This document shows, one piece after another, positions 46,318 to 54,328 of a stretch of 64,000 nucleotides of DNA (the stretch's first letter is position 1; each line of letters starts with the position of its first letter). The notes beneath the pieces were generated by a model. That model ran no database searches. It had not been told where the DNA came from and was given only the letters and a program-made list of their open reading frames with translations. Source of the stretch: DASYPQ01 sp036006425 (GTDB taxonomy: Bacteria; Planctomycetota; UBA1135; GCA-002686595). The position numbers and the translations under genes are program-made. The stretch covers positions 91,016 to 155,015 of the forward strand of contig DASYPQ010000026.1 in NCBI GenBank assembly GCA_036006425.1, read 5' to 3'.

Positions 46318-47304
46318 TCAGGCCTTCAGCGTCGCCATGCGGTTCATCACGATCCACCCCAGGATCAGGCTCGTCGACGCGATGCCGAGCATGATGTTGC
46401 CGGGCAGGTTGTCGAAGAGCTTCGCGACGTATTCGGGGTTGATCCACGACAGGATTCCGAGCATCAGGATGGGCATCCCGAGCAGCACGCGCTTGCTGAT
46501 CTGGGTCTGCGCGATGAGCACGCGGAAGCGCCGGTTCAGGCGCATCCGCTCGCGGATCACGTGCGCCAGGCCGTAGACGACGTCCGCCAGGTTGCCGCCG
46601 GTGCGCAGGTTGATCGCGAGCGACGCGGAGAAGAGCTTCATGTCCTGGTTCCGCGTCAGCGCCGCGGCTCGCCGCAAGGCGTCGTCCAGGCTTCCACCCA
46701 TCGTCTGGTGCTGGCAGATCTCGGCGAAGATGCGTCCGACGGGCGCCGGGATCTCCTCGGAGATGAGGTGGAACGCACCGAGCAGCGGGTGTCCGGCGCG
46801 CAGCGCGCGCGCGCTCAGCTCGAGGCCGTCCACGAGTTGGCGTTCGAACATCGCCTCGCGCTGGGCGATCCGGTTGCTCGTGTACCAGCCGATGATCACG
46901 GCGACGACCGAGGTCGTGACGAGCGCGGGCACGAATCGGTGCGTCATCACGTACATGGCGCCGAACGTCGCGACCAGCGCGAACACGCCTTCCGCCACGA
47001 GGACCTTGAGCGGGCTCGAGAAGCCGGCGTCCTTGCGCTTCTGCTCGAGCCGGTCCGTCAGCTTCGGCGCCTTGAAGCGGCCGGGAACGGTCTTCGTCGC
47101 TTCCTCGCCGTCGTGCCAGAGGCGCAGCGTCCGCGCCTTCTCCAGCTCCACGGTCTGCGGATCGAGACGCTCGCGGATCACTTCCTCGCGCGTCGAGCGG
47201 CGCCGATGCCAGAGGACGACGCCGATGGCCCAGGCCGCCAGCACGAGTCCGAAGACGGACCAGCCGGCGACGACCGTTTCGAGGCGAGCAGCTACGGGGA
47301 GCAC
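46318..47304 (-). CDS. tadB: Tad pilus platform protein TadB
   Basis: This 328-residue protein from GTG 47304 starts with a membrane helix. TadB features are RQLVDGLELSARALRAGHPLLGAFHLISEEIPAPVGRIFAEICQHQTMGG, with the following GGNLADVVYGLAHVIRERMRLNRRFRVL. The last two membrane helices end at residue 325. This is the first of the paired platform proteins and sits directly after the TadA ATPase gene (19 bases), the usual order. Confidence 0.93.
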   Translation of the reverse strand: MLPVAARLETVVAGWSVFGLVLAAWAIGVVLWHRRRSTREEVIRERLDPQTVELEKARTLRLWHDGEEATKTVPGRFKAPKLTDRLEQKRKDAGFSSPLKVLVAEGVFALVATFGAMYVMTHRFVPALVTTSVVAVIIGWYTSNRIAQREAMFERQLVDGLELSARALRAGHPLLGAFHLISEEIPAPVGRIFAEICQHQTMGGSLDDALRRAAALTRNQDMKLFSASLAINLRTGGNLADVVYGLAHVIRERMRLNRRFRVLIAQTQISKRVLLGMPILMLGILSWINPEYVAKLFDNLPGNIMLGIASTSLILGWIVMNRMATLKA

Positions 47305-47323
47305 GGTGAGGGTCCGGTCCGTT

Positions 47324-48640
47324 TCAGATGTACTTCCGGCGCTGGAAGACGCTCGCGGGGAGGGACAGCCCCTCTTCGCGCATCCGCTCGAGCATCTGCG
47401 GCCGGATGTCGCAGGCCTCGAAGTGCCCGCGCGCGTGCCCCTGGCTGTCGATGCCCTCCTGTTTGAAGGTGAAGAGGTCCTGCATGAGGATCACTTCGCC
47501 TTCCATCCCGGAGATCTCGGTGATGGACACGATCTTCCGCCGTCCGCCGGTCATCCGGGCGATGTGCACGATCAGATCGAGTGTCGACGCCATCTGGTCG
47601 CGGATCACGTGGACCGGGTACTTCAGGCCGGCCATGCTGACCATGTTCTCGATCCGGCGCAGCGCGTCCCGCGTCGAGTTCGAGTGCACGGTCGTCATCG
47701 AGCCTTCGTGGCCGGTGTTCATCGCCTGCAGCATGTCGAGCGCCTCGGCGCCGCGGACTTCGCCGACGATGATGCGGTCGGGCCGCATCCGCAGCGTGTT
47801 GCGCAGGAGATCGCGCTGCGTCACCTCGCCCTTGCCTTCGACGTTCGCCGGCCGCGTCTCGAGCTGGACGACGTGGTCGCGCTGGAGCTGGAGCTCGGCC
47901 GCGTCCTCGATCGTGACGACGCGCTGGCCGCTCGGGATCCACTTCGAGAGCACGTTGAGCAGCGTCGTCTTCCCCGTGCCCGTGCCGCCCGAGACGACGA
48001 TGTTCATCTTGCAGCGCACCGCGGCCTCCAGGAACATGCACATGTCCTGGCTCCACGAGTCGTACTCGACGAGCTTCTTCGCGTCGATCGGAGTGCCCGC
48101 GAACCTGCGGACGCTCATCGCCGGCCCCTGCAGCGACAGCGGCGGGATGATCGCGTTGACGCGCGAGCCGTCCGAGAGGCGCGCGTCGAGCATCGGGGAC
48201 GCCTCGTCGATGCGGCGACCGACGCGCGCGGCGATGCGGTGGATCACCTGCATCAGGTGCGCCTCGTCGCGGAAGCGCGCGTTCGACAGCTCGAGCTTGC
48301 CCGCGCGCTCGATGTAGATCTGCGTCGGACCGTTGACGAGGATGTCGCTGATCGTCGGATCGCGGAGCATCTCCTCGATCGGACCGAGACCGAAGATCTC
48401 GTCCATCACCTCGCGCAGCAGCTGCTGCTTCTCGGCGGTGGTCAGCGGCGTGCGCTGCTCGTTCAGCAGGATGTCGACGCGACGCAGGCACTCGTCGCGC
48501 AGCTCCTGGACGGGCAGCTTCTGCGCGGCGACGAGGTCGAGCGTCTCCATCAGACGACGCTGGACCCGAACCTTGAGGTCCTGGCGGAACTGCGGCTGGC
48601 GCCCGTCGGCGTGCTCGAGCGGATGCGAGGGGTAGGTCAT
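47324..48640 (-). CDS. tadA: Tad pilus assembly ATPase TadA/CpaF
   Basis: This 438-residue protein from ATG 48640 has the TadA-type ATPase signature. GPIEEMLRDPTISDILVNGPTQIYIERAGKLEL forms the N-terminal domain. Walker A is SGGTGTGKTTLLN, and the Walker B/Asp box is IIVGEVRGAEALDMLQAMNTGHEGSMTTVHSNS. The family powers Flp pilus secretion and is related to VirB11. Length is typical (about 430). It is downstream of the TadZ gene by 6 bases. Confidence 0.96.
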   Translation of the reverse strand: MTYPSHPLEHADGRQPQFRQDLKVRVQRRLMETLDLVAAQKLPVQELRDECLRRVDILLNEQRTPLTTAEKQQLLREVMDEIFGLGPIEEMLRDPTISDILVNGPTQIYIERAGKLELSNARFRDEAHLMQVIHRIAARVGRRIDEASPMLDARLSDGSRVNAIIPPLSLQGPAMSVRRFAGTPIDAKKLVEYDSWSQDMCMFLEAAVRCKMNIVVSGGTGTGKTTLLNVLSKWIPSGQRVVTIEDAAELQLQRDHVVQLETRPANVEGKGEVTQRDLLRNTLRMRPDRIIVGEVRGAEALDMLQAMNTGHEGSMTTVHSNSTRDALRRIENMVSMAGLKYPVHVIRDQMASTLDLIVHIARMTGGRRKIVSITEISGMEGEVILMQDLFTFKQEGIDSQGHARGHFEACDIRPQMLERMREEGLSLPASVFQRRKYI

Positions 48641-48646
48641 GTTGCG

Positions 48647-49804
48647 TCAGTGCCCATCTCGCGCGACTTGGCTCCCCTGCGCGATCACGTGCGCAGCGAG
48701 GTCGCGCAGGTCCTTGCGGAGGTCCGATCGGGGCGCAGCTTGCGACAGCGTCTGCCCGAGGTTGATCGACCGGAGCGTGCCTTCGAAGTCGTTGCTCAGC
48801 GGGCGGATCGCCATGCCCTCCAGGGCCTTCTGGGCCTCGTCGAAGGTGATCATCGTCCCGCGCTTCCGGTAGCGGTTCAGCACGAACAGGATCCTCTCGC
48901 GCGGCACGCGCAGGTCGACGAGTGCCGTCAGCATCGCCCGCGCGCAGCGGATGTCGATGACCGCGAGCTCGAAGACGATCATCGTCAGCACGCTCGACTG
49001 CGCCAGCGTGGCGGCGACGTCCATCGGCATGCGCGGCGCGTCGATCACCGTGAATCCGAACGCCTGCCGGCACGCGGTCAGCGCGACGTCGATCTGGTCG
49101 TACGGCATCGGCAGCGGATCCGCGAAGTTGACCGTCGCCGGCGACAGCAGGACGTGGAGGTTCTGCGGGCTCTTGAGCGCGGTCGTGGTGACGAGCTGGG
49201 CGTCGATCGTCCCGCGCTGCGCCAGGAGATCGACGATGCCGTAGTTCCCCTGCACGCCGAGGTACGTCGCGGCGGCGCCGTAGAACCGGTCCATGTCGAT
49301 CAGGAGCGATTCCTTGCCCGAAGCGAGGCGCAGCTCGTCGGCGAGGTTGATCGCGACCGTCGTGCATCCGGACCCGCCGCTCGCGGAGAGCACCGTCACG
49401 ATGCTGCCTTCCGGTCCGGCGGTCGTGACGTCCTGCAGGAGCCGCTTGAGCACGGCCGGCAGATCGGCGGAGAGGCTCGCCTTGTTGACGCAGCGCCGCG
49501 CTCCGACCTGCATCGCCTCGTCGAGCACTTCCGGCCTCGGATCGCGGCAGATGACGACGAATCGCGTGTTCGGGAACTTGCGCACGAGCGGCTCGACGCC
49601 GGAGAGCGCGGTCATCGGCTGCGGATCGACGTCGATCAGCGCGACCGCGGCCTGCCGGTTCTCGAGGCGCTGGATGAGCTCGCGGATATCCGGGCACACG
49701 CCGAATTGGCGCGCGACGTTCGGGCTGTTCTCGATCGCGACGTCGACGGCGCGCTCGGTGTCGCGCTCGCGCGTCATCAACAGGACTTCGTTGCGGCTGG
49801 CCAC
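48647..49804 (-). CDS. tadZ: Tad pilus localisation ATPase TadZ/CpaE with altered P-loop
   Basis: This 385-residue protein from GTG 49804 combines an N-terminal receiver-like domain (about 1-130, with VALIDVDPQPMTAL) and a ParA/MinD-like ATPase domain (about 140-380). In the P-loop, SASGGSGCTT replaces the usual KGGxGKT. Both signature lysines are absent, as is usual in TadZ. Such proteins bind nucleotide and mark the cell pole for pilus assembly. Walker B-like ELRLASGKESLLIDMDRF and the switch VIDAPRMP remain. Confidence 0.9.
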   Translation of the reverse strand: MASRNEVLLMTRERDTERAVDVAIENSPNVARQFGVCPDIRELIQRLENRQAAVALIDVDPQPMTALSGVEPLVRKFPNTRFVVICRDPRPEVLDEAMQVGARRCVNKASLSADLPAVLKRLLQDVTTAGPEGSIVTVLSASGGSGCTTVAINLADELRLASGKESLLIDMDRFYGAAATYLGVQGNYGIVDLLAQRGTIDAQLVTTTALKSPQNLHVLLSPATVNFADPLPMPYDQIDVALTACRQAFGFTVIDAPRMPMDVAATLAQSSVLTMIVFELAVIDIRCARAMLTALVDLRVPRERILFVLNRYRKRGTMITFDEAQKALEGMAIRPLSNDFEGTLRSINLGQTLSQAAPRSDLRKDLRDLAAHVIAQGSQVARDGH

Positions 49805-49823
49805 AGGTGGAAGCTCTCCGATC

Positions 49824-51362
49824 CTAGTTCTTGGGCGGCGGCGCGTCAGTCGGCTCAGGAGGCGGCGGAGAGGAAGGCACGTTGCTGACCGCGGGGACCT
49901 GGCCGTAGCTCATCCAAGCACCCGGCCCGCGCAGGCGATCGAATCCGAGCGTCCGCATCGAGTGGGCCTGCTCCACCGTTTCCCTGGACTTCGCGGGACC
50001 GCCGAGGTGACCGAGGAAGTAGAGCTCCCAGTCGCCGGGCTCGGTGTGGACCTCGCCGGGCAGCGGCGGGAGCGCGATCTGCGAGACCGGCTCGACGAGG
50101 GAAGCCGTGACGAGCACGACCAGCTCGGTCTCCCCCTTCTTGTACTGGACCGATCGGAAGAGCGTGCCGAGCAGCGGCAGGTCTCCGAGGCCGGGCACGC
50201 GCGAGGAGATCGCGCTCGTCCGTTCGCTGAGGAGGCCGGCCATCGCGAAAGTCTGGCCGCTGTGCATCTCGAGCGTCGTCTCGGCGCGACGCACCGAGAA
50301 CGAAGGCGTCCGGATCGCGCCGATCTGGACCTGGGTCTCGATCGAGTCGGAGATCTCGCTGACCTCCGAGGCGATCTCGAGCCGGATTCCGCCTTCACCC
50401 ACGACCGTGGGGCGGAACTTCAGGCTGATGCCGAACGGCTTGAACTCGATCGTGATCGAGCCGACGGCCGCGATCGAGCCGCCGCCCTGGGCGACCGGGA
50501 TCGGGACCTCGCCGCCGGCGAGGAAGTTCGCCTCGGCGCCCGAGAGGGCGACGAGATTCGGTTCGGCCAGGATGCGCAGGTAGTTGTTCTCGGCGAGCGC
50601 GCGGACGAACAGCTCGAGGTCGCCGCGCGTCAGTCCGCCGAACATCGTCACCGACGGGCTGAGCCCGCCGTCGTTGATGTTGAAGGGCAGCTTCCCCGGG
50701 AACGGGCCGGTGAGCGGCGTGATGCTCGACTGGCTGAGCCCGCCGATGCTCGTTCCACCGAACGCATCGGTGCCCGCGACGAGGCCGCTGACGCCGAGCG
50801 CGCGGATCGCAGTGCGGCTGACCTCGGCCATGCGGACCTGGACCTGGACCTGCTGGACGCCCGCCAGACTCGTCAGATCGACGTAGGTCACCTTCTGCGC
50901 GTCGAAGTAGCGGTGCAGGATCTCCGCCTGATCGGCGCGCTCGAACGTGCCCGTGACGAGCACGACGTTCTGCGACTGGCTCAGCTTGATGTTGCTGTTC
51001 GGGAAGACGCCGGCGAGCTCCGTCGAGAGCCGCGCGAGGTCCGAGCTCACCTCGATCTTCGCTTCGAGCGTCTGTCCGGTCTCGCTCCAGGCGAGGAGGT
51101 TCGTCGTGCCGACGGCCTTGCCGCTGACCTCGAGGACCTGGGGCGTCAGGATCTGGACGTCCGCGATCGCGGGATCCGTGATCGAGACGCCTTTCGCCGG
51201 CCAGGGCAGGTTCATGTGCTGCGAGTGGCCGGCGACGAGGGTCAACGTCTTCACCTCGCCTTGCGGGGACTGCGCCGACGACGTCGCAGCCGCGCCGCTC
51301 GTCGCGACAGCAAGGACGATGCCGCAGGCGGCCTGGAACAGGTCGATCTTCGTGTGCATCAT
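49824..51362 (-). CDS. rcpA: Tad outer-membrane secretin RcpA/CpaC
   Basis: I chose ATG 51362 (512 residues); GTG 51365 overlapping the previous stop and ATG 51359 are alternatives. A signal peptide covers about residues 1-34. Next comes the pilus secretin N-domain with LTLVAGHSQHMNLPWPAKGVSITDPAIADV. A BON-like strand region follows, with NVVLVTGTFERADQAEIL. The secretin core (about 210-450) has QVQVQVRMAEVSR, AGGEVPIPV and the C-terminal VPGLGDLPLLGTLFRS. Secretins form the outer-membrane pore through which the Flp pilus passes. The C-terminal tail is Pro-rich. Neighbours are cpaB and tadZ, as expected. Confidence 0.94.
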   Translation of the reverse strand: MMHTKIDLFQAACGIVLAVATSGAAATSSAQSPQGEVKTLTLVAGHSQHMNLPWPAKGVSITDPAIADVQILTPQVLEVSGKAVGTTNLLAWSETGQTLEAKIEVSSDLARLSTELAGVFPNSNIKLSQSQNVVLVTGTFERADQAEILHRYFDAQKVTYVDLTSLAGVQQVQVQVRMAEVSRTAIRALGVSGLVAGTDAFGGTSIGGLSQSSITPLTGPFPGKLPFNINDGGLSPSVTMFGGLTRGDLELFVRALAENNYLRILAEPNLVALSGAEANFLAGGEVPIPVAQGGGSIAAVGSITIEFKPFGISLKFRPTVVGEGGIRLEIASEVSEISDSIETQVQIGAIRTPSFSVRRAETTLEMHSGQTFAMAGLLSERTSAISSRVPGLGDLPLLGTLFRSVQYKKGETELVVLVTASLVEPVSQIALPPLPGEVHTEPGDWELYFLGHLGGPAKSRETVEQAHSMRTLGFDRLRGPGAWMSYGQVPAVSNVPSSPPPPEPTDAPPPKN

Positions 51363-52420
51363 CACGGGCTCTTCTTGCCTTCGGGCACGTCGAACTTGCG
51401 GACTTCCTCGGCGCCACCGCGCAGGATGCGCGTTTCCCACTGGGGCTTGATCGTCTGCTCGGCGGCGCGCTCCGTCTCGAGCTTCTTCTTGTCGAGCTCG
51501 ATGCGGGCGATCTCGGCCTGCTTCCGCGCGAGCTCGATGTCCGAGCGCGCACGCTCCATGTCGTACTGCGCCTTTTCCTGCTCGCGCTTCGAGGCCTCCG
51601 CGATCACGCGCTGCTCGGCGCCCAGGCGCTGGAGGATGCGTTCCTCGGCGTCCGCGAACACGGGCGACAGGCTCGGGAGCCGCGTGCCCTGCGTCCCGAC
51701 GGCGGCGGTGTCCATCGGATTGCGGAGCGCGATCGAGACCTGACCGCGTTGGCGGGCGAGGTAGAGCATCTCGGCCTGCTTCGAGTCGACGAGCAGGGTG
51801 ATCGTCGAGGACGGCGCCTTGGCGACGAGCGCCCGCGAGTCGTCGGTCACCGGGGTCACGACCGTCTGGTCGCCGACGGCGAGCACGTAGATGCCCTGGA
51901 GCAGGGTCATCGACATCGGCTGGTCGCCGAGGCCCTTGTCGTCCCGGAGCTGGAGGGAGGCGAGCACGTCGACCATGCAGCCCGGATAGAGGAGGTGTTC
52001 GATGCCGCCGGAATCGGTCAGCGGCACGCTGACGGCGCGCTTCCCTTCCTTCAGCGCACCGGCGAGCACGACGCCCGTGCCTTCGGACGTGAAGAACGAC
52101 CGCTCGAAGGGCTGTTGGCGCTTCATCGGCCGCCTCAGGACCTGTCCGATGACCTCGGCGGGTTGCATGAGCGCGTTCGGAGGAACCTGCTTCGTCGGAG
52201 AGATGACGACCTCGACCGCGGAGCTCTCGACGACCGAGCGTGCGTCGAGATCCCGGGCGGCGACGACGTAGGAGGCCTCACGCCCGTCCGTGATGGCGGC
52301 CGGCGCCTGGGTTCCGCCGGTCGCTGTTCCCCCGCCGCCTTGCAGGGACACGAACAGGAGAGCGGCGCAGACCGCGGCGACGAGGCCGAGGATGAGCAAC
52401 ACGACTACGGACCATTTCAT
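51362..52420 (-). CDS. cpaB: Tad periplasmic protein CpaB/RcpC with coiled-coil insertion
   Basis: This 352-residue protein from ATG 52420 has AAGGAG 9 bases ahead and a signal/anchor helix (about 3-25). An SAF domain follows (about 48-110) with YVVAARDLDARSVVE and a CpaB/RcpC region (about 120-250) with VSVPLTDSGGIEHLLYPGCMVDVLAS. Residues about 255-325 form a charged coiled coil (many E, A, R, K and Q) before the final strand WETRILRGGAEEVRKF. CpaB lies between inner membrane and secretin of the Flp pilus. Most homologues run directly from the RcpC region to that final strand, so the coiled coil looks like an insertion. Confidence 0.9.
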   Translation of the reverse strand: MKWSVVVLLILGLVAAVCAALLFVSLQGGGGTATGGTQAPAAITDGREASYVVAARDLDARSVVESSAVEVVISPTKQVPPNALMQPAEVIGQVLRRPMKRQQPFERSFFTSEGTGVVLAGALKEGKRAVSVPLTDSGGIEHLLYPGCMVDVLASLQLRDDKGLGDQPMSMTLLQGIYVLAVGDQTVVTPVTDDSRALVAKAPSSTITLLVDSKQAEMLYLARQRGQVSIALRNPMDTAAVGTQGTRLPSLSPVFADAEERILQRLGAEQRVIAEASKREQEKAQYDMERARSDIELARKQAEIARIELDKKKLETERAAEQTIKPQWETRILRGGAEEVRKFDVPEGKKSP

Positions 52421-52436
52421 GATCGGACATCTCCTT

Positions 52437-52456
52437 GCCGCCGAGCGGACGGCGGC
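52437..52456 (-). promoter_or_regulatory. Hairpin adjoining the cpaB ribosome-binding site
   Basis: A 7-bp stem (GCCGCCG/CGGCGGC with a 6-base loop) ends at the base next to the AAGGAG of cpaB. It could mask or stabilise the ribosome-binding region of the mRNA. This is a structural observation only; the 235 bases between the tadE stop and cpaB contain no gene, and this hairpin is the only structure I see there. Confidence 0.4.
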
Positions 52457-52655
52457 TGGGAATCAGGCAGGGCAGACCCGGAGGGGTCGTCGCAACACCG
52501 GGTGAGGCGAGTTGGTGCGGTGAAGATGGGGATGGAGTATCGATCGGCAGGCGTATCCGGCGCGGGAGCGGGGGTCGGGGCAGTTATGCCGCATCGGTTG
52601 ATGTCGGCCGTAGCTGGAGGACAAATAGGGAACGGGGAAATCTATTCTCGCTCGA

Positions 52656-53078
52656 CTAGGACCCTTCCTTGTTCATCGTGGCGCTCGCGGTCAGCGTCGT
52701 CGGAACGGGGAACAGGGAGACGTTCAGCAGGTCGAGGTCGCTGTAGTTGACCGTGACCGTGCAGGTGAGCTGCGTGCCCCTCGGGGAGTCGACGCCCGGC
52801 GACAGGGTCCGCGTCGTCGACGGAGGCGGCGTGCCGGGAGTCTTCCCGCAGTCCCTCATCACGGTGTCGACCGCGGCCTGCCACACGGCGTCCGTCGCGC
52901 CGTCGCGCACCGCCGCGCGCACGCCTTCGCGCGCCGCGTTGTTGATGCACTCGAACTTCAGGAACGCCCACCCGTACTCGACCATGCCGAAGACGAGCAG
53001 GAAGAGCAGCGGCAGGAACAGCGCTGCCTCGACGACGGCCACTCCACGTCGGTCGCGTCGTTTCAGAGAGTTCTGCAT
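52656..53078 (-). CDS. tadE: TadE-family pseudopilin-like protein
   Basis: The ATG at 53078 has a good ribosome site (GGAGGATT, about 9 bases) and gives 140 residues; GTG 53084 is possible. The start is a short basic leader, then a typical TadE signal/anchor: RRGVAVVEAALFLPLLFLLVFGMVEYGWAF, with the Glu that marks cleavage after the leader. The remaining 100 residues are extracytoplasmic, with two cysteines (CGK and TCTV). TadE and TadF are minor pilins of the Flp pilus. It overlaps the end of the tadV peptidase gene by 16 bases. Confidence 0.88.
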   Translation of the reverse strand: MQNSLKRRDRRGVAVVEAALFLPLLFLLVFGMVEYGWAFLKFECINNAAREGVRAAVRDGATDAVWQAAVDTVMRDCGKTPGTPPPSTTRTLSPGVDSPRGTQLTCTVTVNYSDLDLLNVSLFPVPTTLTASATMNKEGS

Positions 53079-53641
53079 AACCACAATCCTCCAGCTGCGA
53101 CGGCGGTACCGGCGAAGATCGCGAGGCCGTACGGCATCTGCTGACCTTCACCGGGTCCGGGCATCAAACGTCCGGCGTCGCGCAGCGATCCGACGCCGAA
53201 CACGGGTTGCAACAGACCGATCATCGCGCCCGAGACGTTGCCGAGCACGGCACCGAGCCGGCGCTTCCGCGCCGCCGCGATGACCGCGAGCACCATCCCG
53301 CACACGCACACCGCGAGGAGCACGACGAGCCCGTTCACGACGCCCAGCCAGGCGCCGAGCCCCCCCATGAGCTTCGCGTCGCCGGCGCCGCCGCCGGCGA
53401 ACACGAAGAGGAGGACGAACGGCGTCGCGAGGATCACCGTCGCCGCGAGCGAGTCGACCAGCCCGGCTCCGCCCGAGAAGCAGGCCGACGCCGCCCATCC
53501 GCCCAGCACCAGCGGAAACGTGAGCAGGTTCGGGATCCGGCGCGAGCGCAGATCCCAAAACGCGGCCACCAGTGAGGCACCGAGGACGGTGCCCCACTGG
53601 AGGGAGGGAGTCGGATGCTCGTACAGCGTCGTCAGCCACAT
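53063..53641 (-). CDS. tadV: Prepilin peptidase TadV/CpaA (A24 family)
   Basis: I chose ATG 53641 (192 residues); GTG 53659 adds six residues. The A24 aspartate pair is seen in WDLRSRRIPN (first Asp) and GGGAGDAKLMGGLGAW (GxGD motif). About six membrane helices span the protein. TadV cleaves the leader of the Flp pilin and TadE-type proteins in the membrane. Length fits the short CpaA form, without the methylase domain of PilD. It follows flp by about 45 bases. Confidence 0.9.
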   Translation of the reverse strand: MWLTTLYEHPTPSLQWGTVLGASLVAAFWDLRSRRIPNLLTFPLVLGGWAASACFSGGAGLVDSLAATVILATPFVLLFVFAGGGAGDAKLMGGLGAWLGVVNGLVVLLAVCVCGMVLAVIAAARKRRLGAVLGNVSGAMIGLLQPVFGVGSLRDAGRLMPGPGEGQQMPYGLAIFAGTAVAAGGLWLCRTL

Positions 53642-53686
53642 GGCCGTGGTGCCGCGCACTGCGAGCGAGCGCAGCGGGCGTTCGGC

Positions 53687-53839
53687 CTACAGCGCGTCGT
53701 GCAGGGCTTGGAACTTGTTCTTGACCTTCGTGCCGATCGCGGTCATCAGCGCGATGAGCGCGACCACGATGAGTCCCGCGATGATCGCGTACTCGACGGT
53801 CTCGAGACCTTGTTCGTCGGAAAAGAAGCTCTTGATCAT
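53687..53839 (-). CDS. flp: Flp pilin (Flp/Fap family)
   Basis: This 50-residue protein starts at ATG 53839; the ribosome site is AGGA with 8-base spacing. The leader MIKSFFSDEQG is followed by the processing site and class-IVb hydrophobic segment LETVEYAIIAGLIVVALIALM, with Glu at position +2 and the typical Tyr at position +5 of the mature pilin. TadV probably cleaves between Gly and Leu. This is the structural subunit of the Flp pilus. Only one copy was seen. A near-consensus promoter lies about 200 bases upstream. Confidence 0.93.
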   Translation of the reverse strand: MIKSFFSDEQGLETVEYAIIAGLIVVALIALMTAIGTKVKNKFQALHDAL

Positions 53840-54046
53840 GATCGGTTTCCTAGTGTGAGTTGGAATCGTGTCGGGGAGGTGGTGAGGCCCAGGCGGCTGC
53901 TGAGGTCGCAAGCGCCTCGGTCCCGACATGGGAGCCGAACGCTTCCTGGAGCCGGCAAGGTCTAGTCCGAACCTCGGCCGACGGATCGGCCTCTGGAGGC
54001 GTCGACATTGCTTCACAAGGTGCAGTTTTGCCGCTCGCGACAAGGA

Positions 54047-54075
54047 ATCGTATCTCGATCGCGGCGACGTGTCAA
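54047..54075 (-). promoter_or_regulatory. Sigma-70-type promoter for the flp pilin and tad operon
   Basis: On the minus strand, TTGACA (6 of 6 to the -35 consensus; plus-strand 54070-54075) lies exactly 17 bases before TACGAT (4 of 6 to TATAAT; 54047-54052). Transcription would begin near 54040 and leave a leader of about 200 bases before flp. This is the best promoter match I found in the window. Confidence 0.72.
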
Positions 54076-54098
54076 AGCTTCGGCGCGAGACGAAGCTT
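54075..54098. promoter_or_regulatory. Inverted repeat next to the flp -35 box
   Basis: AAGCTTCG, eight bases of spacer, then CGAAGCTT gives a perfect 8-bp dyad that starts on the -35 hexamer. Position and symmetry suggest an operator for a dimeric regulator of the pilus operon. The regulator is not identifiable. Confidence 0.5.
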
Positions 54099-54123
54099 CA
54101 CTAAAGCCTTGTTTCATAGTGAA
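54097..54123. promoter_or_regulatory. Second inverted repeat in the flp-tadG region
   Basis: TTCACTA, 13 bases of loop, then TAGTGAA gives a perfect 7-bp dyad partly overlapping the first repeat. On the plus strand it is followed by a run of A. A terminator is unlikely as no T-run follows on the plus strand; a protein-binding or attenuator element is more plausible. Confidence 0.45.
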
Positions 54124-54328
54124 AAAAGTTCCACCCCCGCTCGACGCCGCGCGGCGCGCCACCGGAGAGGCGAGCACGCGCAGAATCGCGGTGCGCGCAA
54201 GGAACTCTCTTTCGTGTGCGCCGCGCGTCATGAATTTTTTTCTGCGCCGCACTCGTGTTCGCACAAGCTCCGGACTGCCGACGGACGAAGAACGAACCGA
54301 GCGCGCGCGTGCGCGTGTGGGTTTTTCC

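Larger units (their letters stand above)
53840..54328. other. Divergent flp-tadG control region (489 bases, no gene)
   Basis: This is the only stretch above 300 bases without a gene, and it is the most AT-rich. It contains the flp promoter (54047-54075) and two inverted repeats (54075-54098 and 54097-54123). On the plus strand upstream of tadG it has A/T runs (such as ATTTTTTTCTG near 54234), but I could not settle a promoter. Open frames crossing it look like composition shadows. Confidence 0.7.
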
